Source of the DNA: Oxalobacteraceae bacterium UBA5157
GTDB lineage: Bacteria > Pseudomonadota > Gammaproteobacteria > Burkholderiales > Burkholderiaceae_D
Assembly: GCA_002415335.1 (NCBI GenBank)
Contig: DHXL01000289.1
Span: 640-15,451, forward strand
Direction: 5' to 3'
Length of the DNA: 14,812 nt
The notes beneath the pieces were generated by a model. The model ran no database searches. It worked only from the letters and a program-made list of their open reading frames with translations, and was not told the origin of the DNA. Each line of letters opens with the position of its first letter. Positions within the stretch are counted from its first letter, which is position 1. Made by a program: the position numbers and the translations under genes. Shown here one piece after another: positions 1 to 5,957 of this stretch.

Positions 1-534
1 CTCTGCGTGCCGATGGAAGGATTCATCACTTACGGCGGGCTGGCCGGGCGCGATATGGAGGCGCTGGCGATCGGCTTGATGGAAGGCACCGACGAAGACC
101 ACCTGCGTTATCGCATCGGACAGGTGGCTTACCTTGGCCAGCGTTTGCGGGAAGCCGGCATACCGATTCAATATCCGACCGGAGGGCATGCCGTCTTTAT
201 CGATGCCGCGAAGCTGTTGCCGCACATTCCAGCCCATCAGTTTCCAGCGCACGCGCTGGCCAATGAACTGTATATCGAGGCCGGCGTGCGTGGCGTTGAA
301 ATCGGCTCATTGCTGCTCGGCCGCAATCCGCGGACCGGCGAACAGGAACCGTCGTCGCTGGAACTGCTGCGCTTGACGATTCCGCGCCGTGTCTACACCA
401 ACGATCACATGGATTATGTTGCCGATGCATTGATTGCGACTGCGGCACGCGCGGCGCGGATTCGTGGGCTGGAGTTCGTGTACGAGCCGCCGATGCTGAG
501 GCATTTCACGGCACGGCTGCGCCCTATGGCTTGA
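1..534 (+). CDS. tnaA: Tryptophanase (beta-eliminating lyase), C-terminal part only
   Basis: This is the last 177 codons of a PLP-dependent beta-eliminating lyase; the frame is open at base 1, so the N-terminal part, including the PLP lysine, lies outside the window. Tryptophanase cleaves L-tryptophan to indole, pyruvate and ammonia in the cytoplasm. The visible stretch matches the recalled E. coli TnaA C-terminus nearly throughout: EGFITYGGL, GGHAVFIDAAKLLPHIPA, VEIGSLLLGR, LLRLTIPRRVYT, HMDYVADAL and the terminal FVYEPPMLRHFTARL. The close relative tyrosine phenol-lyase shares the fold; KLLPHIPA and VEIGSLLLGR favour tryptophanase, while RRVYTNDHMDYVAD is more like tyrosine phenol-lyase, so the substrate is likely but not certain. 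An in-frame GTG at 7 is not a real start. The gene ends 9 bases from the convergent TetR gene, leaving no room for a separate terminator. Confidence 0.88.
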   Translation, partial: LCVPMEGFITYGGLAGRDMEALAIGLMEGTDEDHLRYRIGQVAYLGQRLREAGIPIQYPTGGHAVFIDAAKLLPHIPAHQFPAHALANELYIEAGVRGVEIGSLLLGRNPRTGEQEPSSLELLRLTIPRRVYTNDHMDYVADALIATAARAARIRGLEFVYEPPMLRHFTARLRPMA

Positions 535-543
535 CGCGAGGAA

Positions 544-1194
544 CTAGCAGCTTGCCGGCTGCGAGAGGGCGGCATGGCACATGCCCTCCATCTGCGCCAC
601 CCAGGTCTGGGCCTCGATATCCTGCGGCTGCGCCAGCAGCAGATAACGCCGCCCGCCCCAGACGGCCAGGTAGAGCGCCTTCACCGTGGTCGTGTCGGGC
701 CGGCGCGGCAGGTCGGTGCAGGCATCGAATGCCCGTTGCCATTGCGCCGAGAGTTCCTCATAGACCCGCCGATGATGCTTGGGCGCGGCGATCTGGTGCT
801 CCAGCGCCAGCATGCCGGAATCGAAGTAGGGCAGCTCCGGCACGTCCATGCCGCAGGTCAGCCGAACCAGCCGCTGCACGCGCTGCTGCCAGGTCAAGTC
901 CGGCGCCAGGATCACTTGCCGCTCGATCGCCTCCAGCAACACGTCGATGCAATGCCGCACGTAACCGGACAGCAGCGATTGCTTATTGGGGAAATAGTCA
1001 TACAGCGTGCCGACCGAGATCCCGGTCTCCAGCGCCACCGCGCGCGTCGTGAGGCCGTCCCAGCCCTTGCTTTGCCAAATCCGAACAAACGCGTCATAGA
1101 TCGCCTGCACGGTGAATTTCGCGCGAGCCTGCGACGGCCGTTTCAGCGGCTTGCTCACGGGCGTAACGCCGGTCTTGGATTCGGGCGAAGTCAT
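544..1194 (-). CDS. TetR/AcrR-family transcriptional regulator
   Basis: A 216-residue one-component DNA-binding regulator. The N-terminal HTH is clear at residues 48-69, with GLTTRAVALETGISVGTLY followed by DYFPNKQSLL, the classic TetR pattern of recognition helix plus Y-x-Y/H-F-x-N-K. The C-terminal two thirds are helical and variable, as expected for the ligand-binding part; the ligand cannot be read from the sequence. I chose the ATG at 1192-1194, about 26 residues before the first helix of the HTH domain. The frame stays open to 1302, but that would run through the promoter and first codons of the divergent gene. It faces the DUF2855 gene across a 71-base intergenic region, so control of itself and of that neighbour is the simplest inference. 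It converges on the tryptophanase gene. Confidence 0.9.
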   Translation of the reverse strand: MTSPESKTGVTPVSKPLKRPSQARAKFTVQAIYDAFVRIWQSKGWDGLTTRAVALETGISVGTLYDYFPNKQSLLSGYVRHCIDVLLEAIERQVILAPDLTWQQRVQRLVRLTCGMDVPELPYFDSGMLALEHQIAAPKHHRRVYEELSAQWQRAFDACTDLPRRPDTTTVKALYLAVWGGRRYLLLAQPQDIEAQTWVAQMEGMCHAALSQPASC

Positions 1195-1265
1195 GGCTGG
1201 TTTCCGAACCTGACGGCAGAACGGCGCTGGTACATTGGAGGCATCCATTAACGAAAGAGGGCAAG
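1195..1265. promoter_or_regulatory. Divergent promoter region between TetR regulator and DUF2855 gene
   Basis: These 71 bases must carry both start signals and probably the TetR-family operator. The plus-strand gene has a clear ribosome binding site, AAAGAGGG, ending 4 bases before its ATG. I see no long perfect palindrome here, so the operator is not identified; the three 12-base repeats just downstream (1267-1302) are an alternative candidate. Confidence 0.5.
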
Positions 1266-2384
1266 ATGACTGACACGCTGACTGACACACTGACTGTAAC
1301 ACGGCTGCTGACCCGCAAAAACGCGCTGAACCAGAGCCGCGTGGAGACCATGCAACTGGCGCTGCCGTTGCCGCCCGGCGACGTGCTGCTGAAGATTGAC
1401 CGCGCGGCGATCACTACCAACAACATCACGTACGCGGCGTTCGGCGACGCCATGCAATACTGGGATTTCTTTCCGACCCAGGATCCCGAATGGGGCCACA
1501 TGCCGGTATGGGGCTTCGCCGACGTGGTCGCATCGACCGTGTCGGGCGTCGAAGTCGGCGAGCGCTTCTACGGCTATTTCCCGATCGCCAGCCACATCCG
1601 CATGCAGGCAGTGCGCATCACGCCGCGCGGCTTTTACGATGGTTCGGAACACCGGCTGGTGCTGACTTCCGCCTACAACCAGTACATGCGCTGCAGCCAG
1701 GATGCCGCCTATTCGCGCGCCGATGAGAACTATCAGATGATCGTGCGGCCGCTGTTCATCACCTCGTTCATGGGCGCCGATTTCTTGCAGGACAACGGCT
1801 TCTTCGGCGCCAAGCAAATGGTGATTTCGAGCGCCTCCAGCAAGACCGCTTACGGCACTGCATTTTGCCTGCACGGCAAATACGACATCAAGCTGATCGC
1901 GCTCACGTCCAACGGTAACCGAGCATTCGTCGAGGGCCTCGGTTGCTACGACGAGGTCGTCACTTACGACGAGTTGGCGACGATGCCGAGGGATGAAGCC
2001 ACGCTGTATCTCGACTTCTCCGGCGACGAGGCGCTGCGCGCGCGCATCCATCATCATTTCGGCGACGCCTTGAGGTACGACTGCTTCGCCGGCTCGGCGC
2101 AGAACACGGAATTCCTGCGCGACACGGGCCTGCCCGGTCCGCAACCGAAGTTTTACTTCGCGCCCGTGCAAATCAAGAAGCGCAATATCGACTGGGGCCA
2201 TGACGTCGTCAACCAGCGCTTCAACGAGGTGCAACTGGCATTCATCCGGCGCGTCAGCGCGCCGCAGGATGGCTGGATGGAGGTCGAGCAGCATCGCGGC
2301 TTCGAGGCGGCGCAGCAATTGATCGACGACATGCATGGCGGCCGGATCGATCCGCGCAAGGGACATGTGGTCGTGCTCGGGTAG
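1266..2384 (+). CDS. DUF2855 family protein (MDR/quinone-oxidoreductase-like)
   Basis: A 372-residue cytoplasmic protein that I recognise as DUF2855, a family of unknown activity related in shape to medium-chain dehydrogenases. Residues about 30-120 resemble a GroES-like part (PPGDVLLKIDRAAITTNNI, then WGFADVVAS and GERFYGYFP). Around 185-225 lies a Rossmann-like stretch (MVISSASSKTAYGTAF, then IKLIALTSNGNRAFVEGLG). The usual zinc ligands of alcohol dehydrogenases are not evident. The ATG at 1266 has the ribosome binding site AAAGAGGG. The first codons are three near-identical 12-base units, giving TDTL-TDTL-TVTR, an unusual N-terminus that may be a recent expansion. Divergence from a TetR-type gene suggests induction by a small molecule. 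Substrate and cofactor are not known. Confidence 0.8.
   Translation: MTDTLTDTLTVTRLLTRKNALNQSRVETMQLALPLPPGDVLLKIDRAAITTNNITYAAFGDAMQYWDFFPTQDPEWGHMPVWGFADVVASTVSGVEVGERFYGYFPIASHIRMQAVRITPRGFYDGSEHRLVLTSAYNQYMRCSQDAAYSRADENYQMIVRPLFITSFMGADFLQDNGFFGAKQMVISSASSKTAYGTAFCLHGKYDIKLIALTSNGNRAFVEGLGCYDEVVTYDELATMPRDEATLYLDFSGDEALRARIHHHFGDALRYDCFAGSAQNTEFLRDTGLPGPQPKFYFAPVQIKKRNIDWGHDVVNQRFNEVQLAFIRRVSAPQDGWMEVEQHRGFEAAQQLIDDMHGGRIDPRKGHVVVLG
1267..1302 (+). repeat. Three tandem 12-base repeats at the start of the DUF2855 gene
   Basis: The units are TGACTGACACGC (1267-1278), TGACTGACACAC (1279-1290) and TGACTGTAACAC (1291-1302). They sit immediately after the ATG, stay in frame and lie next to the divergent promoter region. 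They may be a coding expansion or binding sites for the TetR-type regulator. Confidence 0.8.
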
Positions 2385-2390
2385 GCGGTG

Positions 2391-2426
2391 GAGATAAAAG
2401 AATGGGCTACGAAAAGCGTAGCCCAT
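2391..2426 (-). terminator. Rho-independent terminator, best in minus direction
   Basis: A perfect 10-base-pair stem, ATGGGCTACG (2402-2411) with CGTAGCCCAT (2417-2426), closes on a 5-base loop. Read on the minus strand it is followed by the T-rich tail TCTTTTATC, so it should end transcripts from the NYN-LOTUS gene, whose stop is about 120 bases upstream. Read on the plus strand there is no T-run, so it may only weakly end the DUF2855 transcript. Confidence 0.75.
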
Positions 2427-2546
2427 CGGATTGTCATCGCTTCCGCATTGGGTCATTCATCTCTGCTCATTCGGCGGGATATTCGCCGGCACGCCGCCAG
2501 CGTCGCGGCGTCCGGCCCGAGCGCGGTGACCGCATCCTCCTCTTGT

Positions 2547-3839
2547 TCAGTCGCTGGGCGGAGGCACCTCTGATTTGCGCGGACGCCGCGGGCGCGCAGC
2601 AGGCTTTCGCGCGGCCTTGGGGGCTGTCTTTACTGGTTCTGTGGGCGTCGGCGCGCTCACGACAGTTTCCGGCACGGTAGCGGCCGCCGGTATCACAGCC
2701 ATTGCCACGGCTGTTTGCGTCTTCTTTTGCACCGGTTTGCGGCCTCCGCGCCCCTGCCGATGCGGTTCATTGCCGGCCGTGATTTCCGCCGCTGCGGTTG
2801 GCACCGGCTGCGGAATCGCCATGGGCGATTCCGGCGCAACCGTGGCCGATGGCGCCATCGACGCCGTCGCGTCGCTTGGCTTCGGCTTGCGTCCGCCGCG
2901 CGCGTTGCGCCGCGTTTCATGCTTGCCGCCGCCCCCGTCCGGTGCTGCTGCGCTGAGGTCGAGCGACACCGGCGCCGGCGCCGCTGCCGCTGCCGCTGCG
3001 TCGCTGCCGCCAGTGGTGCGGCCGCTGCGATACACGTAGGCGCCCGATTTGTCGTCGCGGCCGATTTCCAGCAAGCCGCGCGACTGCGCCTCTTCGAGCA
3101 GGTTGCCGAAGGTGCGGAAGCCGAAGTACACCTCGTTGAAATCGGGCTTGCGGCGCTTGATCGCCTGTTTCAGCGCCGAGGCCCAAATCTTGCCGCTGTC
3201 GCCACGCTCTGCCATCAGTGCGTCGAACGTCTCCGCCGCCATGTCGATGCCGCGACTCCTGCGTGTTTCGAGCTCTTCCTTCGGGCGATGTTCGTCATCG
3301 GGCGCGCGCCGGGCCGCTGGCGGCGCCTGCCGCACCGCGCGCGTGGCCGCCGTGCGCCGGCTTTCGCGTACCAGGTCATCGATGAAAATGAATTCATCGC
3401 AGTTGGCAATCAGCAGGTCGGACGTGGAATTCTTGACGCCCACGCCGATGACGTACTTGGCGTTTTCGCGCAGCTTCGAGACCAGCGGCGAAAAGTCCGA
3501 GTCGCCGCTGATGATCACGAAGGTATTGACGTGCGCCTTCGTGTAACAGAGATCGAGCGCGTCCACCACCATGCGGATGTCGGCCGAGTTCTTGCCGGAC
3601 TGCCGCACGTGCGGTATTTCGATCAGCTCGAACGATGCCTCATGCATCTGCGCCTTGAACTCCTTGTAGCGGTCCCAGTCGCAATACGCTTTCTTGACGA
3701 CGATGCTGCCCTTTAGCAGCAGCCGCTCCAGCACCGGTTTGATATCGAACTTGTCGTATTTCGCGTCGCGCACGCCGAGTGCGACATTCTCGAAATCGCA
3801 GTACAAGGCCATGCTGATGGTGTCGTTGGGTGAAGCCAT
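2547..3839 (-). CDS. NYN ribonuclease-like domain protein with LOTUS/OST-HTH domain and basic tail
   Basis: A 430-residue protein with three parts. Residues 8-160 are a NYN (PIN-like, LabA-type) domain. Its acidic residues are in place: D15 in YCDFENVALG, D87 in NSADIRMVVDAL, and D113 and D115 in ISGDSDFSPLV. Proteins of this fold are usually metal-dependent ribonucleases. Residues 203-272 (TFDALMAER to GAYVYRSGR) form a LOTUS/OST-HTH domain, a winged helix thought to bind RNA. Residues 275-430 are low complexity, rich in Ala, Pro, Lys and Arg, with two copies of RGGRKP (residues 314-319 and 364-369) and a very basic end (ARPRRPRK). A role in RNA turnover or RNA binding follows from the domains; the target is unknown. 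The ATG at 3839 has GGAGAG 11 bases upstream. The frame stays open to 3929, but that extension has no supporting motif. Confidence 0.88.
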   Translation of the reverse strand: MASPNDTISMALYCDFENVALGVRDAKYDKFDIKPVLERLLLKGSIVVKKAYCDWDRYKEFKAQMHEASFELIEIPHVRQSGKNSADIRMVVDALDLCYTKAHVNTFVIISGDSDFSPLVSKLRENAKYVIGVGVKNSTSDLLIANCDEFIFIDDLVRESRRTAATRAVRQAPPAARRAPDDEHRPKEELETRRSRGIDMAAETFDALMAERGDSGKIWASALKQAIKRRKPDFNEVYFGFRTFGNLLEEAQSRGLLEIGRDDKSGAYVYRSGRTTGGSDAAAAAAAPAPVSLDLSAAAPDGGGGKHETRRNARGGRKPKPSDATASMAPSATVAPESPMAIPQPVPTAAAEITAGNEPHRQGRGGRKPVQKKTQTAVAMAVIPAAATVPETVVSAPTPTEPVKTAPKAARKPAARPRRPRKSEVPPPSD

Positions 3840-3927
3840 AAAATTGAGTGCTCTCCGATGAGGGGTAGTGAGAGTTCGTCCCGCGAACTTGGTCGCACAC
3901 CACGGAACCTTAAAACTGCTACTGGAC

Positions 3928-3950
3928 AATTACAACGCGCCATTGTAATT
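3928..3950. repeat. 8-base inverted repeat overlapping the larger palindrome
   Basis: AATTACAA (3928-3935) pairs with TTGTAATT (3943-3950) around a 7-base loop. Its last four bases, AATT, are also the first four of the 13-base inverted repeat at 3947-3986, so the two hairpins cannot form fully together. Confidence 0.6.
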
Positions 3951-4011
3951 CACCCACCTGGCCTATGTGGGCGAGGTGGGTGAATTATAGTGCGCAATCC
4001 TGGCAGGTAAA
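3947..4011 (-). promoter_or_regulatory. Promoter of the NYN-LOTUS gene with overlapping palindrome
   Basis: On the minus strand a perfect -10 box TATAAT lies at 3989-3984, with TTTACC at 4011-4006 as a -35 candidate and a 16-base spacer. The start would be near 3977, giving a leader of about 138 bases. A 13-base inverted repeat, AATTCACCCACCT (3947-3959) and AGGTGGGTGAATT (3974-3986), covers the -10 box and start point, the position expected of an operator. No regulator gene is next to it. Confidence 0.55.
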
Positions 4012-4066
4012 TTCATCCGGAATCGAGCTTGCGGCGTAGCAGGCCTGATGGCGTTGGCGCGTTTGC

Positions 4067-4115
4067 TTGATTTAAGTCAAAACCAGGAAACGCGCGTATT
4101 TGTATCATGTACTTG
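4067..4115 (+). promoter_or_regulatory. FNR/ANR-type box with class II promoter
   Basis: TTGATTTAAGTCAA at 4067-4080 matches the FNR/ANR consensus TTGAT-N4-ATCAA at 9 of 10 defined positions. A -10 element TATCAT (5 of 6 to consensus) lies at 4103-4108. Placing the start at 4115 puts the centre of the box at exactly -41.5, the class II activation position. The next gene on this strand is the DUF2242 lipoprotein at 4405, so the transcript would have a 290-base leader or make a separate small RNA first. Confidence 0.65.
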
Positions 4116-4404
4116 TCTGGAATACACGCAACCGATATGCGTGATTGCGGCGGGTGTGCAGGGCAATTCGCCCGCACACCACTTTCCCGTGCTGTCTCCG
4201 AGCTTCCCCGCCGTGTCCGAGCCATCTGCGCGGGGTATTGCCGCCAGTGATTCAACCTTAGGCCGCAGTTCTGCCATACTATTTGTTGAACCTGCACTGC
4301 CCATTGGCATCTATCCCTTGTGCAAACGCACACGCGTTCGACCCGGCCCATAGATGTTAGCCGGCCGATGCCCACCCACTATTGCACGCTGCATAGGATT
4401 TCTT
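4116..4404 (+). other. Long leader region with a strong hairpin, no supported gene
   Basis: No convincing open reading frame with a ribosome binding site is seen here. The main structure is a stem of 11 base pairs with one bulged A: GGTGTGC (4153-4159) with GCACACC (4174-4180), and GGGC (4161-4164) with GCCC (4170-4173), loop AATTC. No T-run follows, so it is not a normal intrinsic terminator. It could be a leader structure of the lipoprotein transcript or part of a small RNA. Confidence 0.45.
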
Positions 4405-4998
4405 ATGTTCAAGTACCGGCGACACGTTTTATCGTGTCTGTTCTTATTCTCCATCGCGTTCATGAATGGCTGCTCGACCACCGCGGATGTCGCCAATCAA
4501 CAAGAAGAATTTGGTTCAACCGGCGTGTTCGCGCGCAGCGTGCCCGGAACCGGAAAAACCGGTTGCGAGGCGGCGCGGCGCGCACTGCTCAGCCAAGGTT
4601 ATGTCATCAGCGAATCGAACGATGCGGCGGTAAGAGGGCGCAGGAAATTCCAGCCGAACGGCGAAAGCCACGTCGAAATCGAGTTCAACGTGGTTTGTGC
4701 GCCGAACAGCAAGGGCAGCAACAGCACCACCATATTCGCGAATGCCGTGCGCGATCGCTACTCGTTGAAGAAAAGCAGCACCAGCGCCAGCCTTGGCGTC
4801 GGCGTCCTGGGCTCGGTTTCATTGCCGATTGGGGCCACCAATGATTCGCTCGTCAAAGTCGCCAGCGAAACCATCTCCAGTGGACGACTATATAAACGCT
4901 TTTTTGAATTGGTCGAACGCTATCTTGACGATACGCCCGCCAAGGAAGGCGGTACCGGCGACAGCAAAGACCGCAACACTGACGCCGCGGACCAGTAA
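4405..4998 (+). CDS. DUF2242 family lipoprotein
   Basis: A 197-residue predicted lipoprotein of a family of unknown function seen mainly in betaproteobacteria. A basic N-terminus and hydrophobic core (residues 4-20) lead to the lipobox MNGC, with C23 as the lipidated residue. The family pattern then follows: TGCEAARRALLSQGYVI, HVEIEFNVVCAP, TTIFANAVRDRYSLKK, SASLGVGVLGSVSLPIG, DSLVKVASETI and a final helix RFFELVERYL. The tail after about residue 175 is hydrophilic and probably disordered. The ATG at 4405 has AGGA 6 bases upstream; the frame is open from 4354, but that start would put the signal peptide out of place. An FNR-type promoter lies 290 bases upstream. It probably sits in the cell envelope, and its role is unknown. 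Confidence 0.85.
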   Translation: MFKYRRHVLSCLFLFSIAFMNGCSTTADVANQQEEFGSTGVFARSVPGTGKTGCEAARRALLSQGYVISESNDAAVRGRRKFQPNGESHVEIEFNVVCAPNSKGSNSTTIFANAVRDRYSLKKSSTSASLGVGVLGSVSLPIGATNDSLVKVASETISSGRLYKRFFELVERYLDDTPAKEGGTGDSKDRNTDAADQ

Positions 4999-5075
4999 CC
5001 ACGGTGCGGCCACAGCGCAATTTCTCCGCTCCAGCCCCGTTTTTGTACTCGTGGCGATGATTGACGTCAGGAAGT

Positions 5076-5124
5076 TTGACGAACGTCAATGGCGTAGCGG
5101 GTTGATGAGTTAAAGTGGAAGCTC
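5076..5124 (+). promoter_or_regulatory. Crp/Fnr-type box with possible class II promoter
   Basis: TTGAC-GAAC-GTCAA at 5076-5089 is a perfect palindrome of the Crp/Fnr family, one base per half-site away from the FNR consensus. A weak -10 element TAAAGT lies at 5111-5116. This implies a start near 5123 and a box centre at about -40.5. Another TTGAC half-site lies at 5061-5065, which also makes a 7-base inverted repeat TTGACGT/ACGTCAA at 5061-5067 and 5083-5089. The target would be the 38-residue repeat protein gene at 5291. Confidence 0.5.
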
Positions 5125-5146
5125 GATTTCTCTCAATGAAATCGAG
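5122..5146 (+). other. Hairpin at the predicted 5' end of the repeat-protein transcript
   Basis: CTCGATTTC (5122-5130) pairs perfectly with GAAATCGAG (5138-5146) over a 7-base loop. It starts within one or two bases of the predicted transcription start near 5123. Hairpins at the extreme 5' end often protect an mRNA from decay. There is no T-run, so it is unlikely to end the upstream lipoprotein transcript. Confidence 0.5.
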
Positions 5147-5290
5147 AGGAACATTGGAAGCCCGAGGAACTATCCAATACGGCATTATCGGAAAATCGGG
5201 ACGGCAGTCCTCGCCAAGCGGCATACGCAATGACAGGTCGAGGATCCAATGATCAACAACCGCTGTTCAAACAAGAATGAAGGATTCAAA

Positions 5291-5734
5291 ATGAAACGCT
5301 TGCGAGTAATGTCTCTTCTCCTTGCTGGCCTATTCGTGGCATCCACCGCCGGCGTGGTCACAGCGCAGAATACTGGCGACAAGCCCGCTACGTCCGTGAC
5401 GCGTGAGCAGGTCAAGATGGAGCGAGACGAATTTCTCAGGACCCACGAATATGATCCCGACATCGATAATTGGGTCCTGAAGCCGGGCATCGACGCGCCG
5501 ACTGGCATGAAGCCGCGGGCCGACGTGAAGGCCGAGCGCAACGACTTCCTGCGCAACAACCGCTGGGACGACGCCACCTCAAGTTGGGTGTCGTTGAAGG
5601 GTAAGCCGCGCAAGATGAGCACACTATCGCGCGAGCAAGTGCGCAACGAGACTCGGCAGTTCAATCGCACGCATCGCTATGACGAGATCAATAGCACGTG
5701 GGTCGCGAAGCCGGTGCGCACGAAGAAGAAATAA
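5291..5734 (+). CDS. Secreted protein with three 38-residue tandem repeats, function unknown
   Basis: A 147-residue protein with a signal peptide (MKRLRVMSLLLAGLF core, likely cut after VTA at residue 25), so it should be periplasmic or exported. The mature part is three repeats with an exact 38-residue period and no gaps. The pattern is V-x2-E-x3-F-x5-[YW]-D-x5-WV, at V41/V79/V117, F48/F86/F124, Y54/W92/Y130 and W61/W99/W137. Repeats 1 and 3 begin with T/S-R-E-Q-V, which faintly recalls DUF4148-type periplasmic proteins of Burkholderiales, but I cannot assign a family. The end is basic (VRTKKK). The ATG at 5291 has AAGGA 6 bases upstream; an earlier in-frame ATG at 5249 would displace the signal peptide. 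A Crp/Fnr-type box about 200 bases upstream suggests regulated expression. Confidence 0.8.
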   Translation: MKRLRVMSLLLAGLFVASTAGVVTAQNTGDKPATSVTREQVKMERDEFLRTHEYDPDIDNWVLKPGIDAPTGMKPRADVKAERNDFLRNNRWDDATSSWVSLKGKPRKMSTLSREQVRNETRQFNRTHRYDEINSTWVAKPVRTKKK

Positions 5735-5957
5735 GCTGGTTCGACGCCCCGAGGCCAAAGGTCTTGGGTGATATGTGGGAACGTGCGGTGAACGGTGATC
5801 CACTCTGCGCGCGCGGCTATGCAAGCCGGCGCGCGCACGCGTTCTTCGCGATCACGTCCTGGCATCGCTGAAGCAGTGCGATTAAATAGGATGCTAATCG
5901 GCGAGCCCTCGCAGACCACCTCAATCAGTCTGCGGACTAGACAAACTACACGCGCCT
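5735..5957. other. Convergent intergenic region with three hairpins
   Basis: The region lies between the repeat-protein gene and the end of the transporter operon. It holds a 9-pair stem with two G-U pairs just after the repeat-protein stop (5748-5768, loop AAA). It also holds a very GC-rich inverted repeat (TGCGCGCGCGGCT at 5806-5818 with a bulged partner ending at 5837). The third is CGCAGAC/GTCTGCG (5910-5916 and 5928-5934) beyond the permease stop. None has a good T-run, so any termination role is uncertain. Confidence 0.4.

Noticed and set aside
1195..1302. N-terminal extension of the TetR regulator to 1302
   Set aside because: It would run through the divergent promoter and the repeats of the neighbouring gene; the extra residues (MLQSVCQSACQSS...) are just the reverse of those repeats.
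1248..2456. 402-codon open frame on the minus strand opposite the DUF2855 gene
   Set aside because: It mirrors a gene with clear family features, reads as a mostly Arg/His/Val-rich shadow and has no recognisable domain.
2715..3716. 333-codon open frame on the plus strand opposite the NYN-LOTUS gene
   Set aside because: Arg/Ala-rich composition from high GC, no domain, and wholly antisense to a gene with intact catalytic motifs.
4137..4250. 37-codon Cys-rich frame (CGGC near the start, CAGYC near the end) in the leader before the lipoprotein
   Set aside because: No ribosome binding site, and its first part lies in the strong hairpin; chance reading is more likely.
4013..4375. 120-codon minus-strand frame in the intergenic region
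   Set aside because: No ribosome binding site, signal or domain; it also covers the FNR-type promoter.
5166..5193. GGAACT-N16-TCGGAA as an ECF sigma factor promoter for the repeat protein
   Set aside because: The -10 half is too loose for any ECF class I know, and the Crp/Fnr-type arrangement upstream explains the region better.
5806..5837. GC-rich inverted repeat as a bidirectional terminator
   Set aside because: No T-run on either side and a bulged stem; kept only as a hairpin in the intergenic entry.
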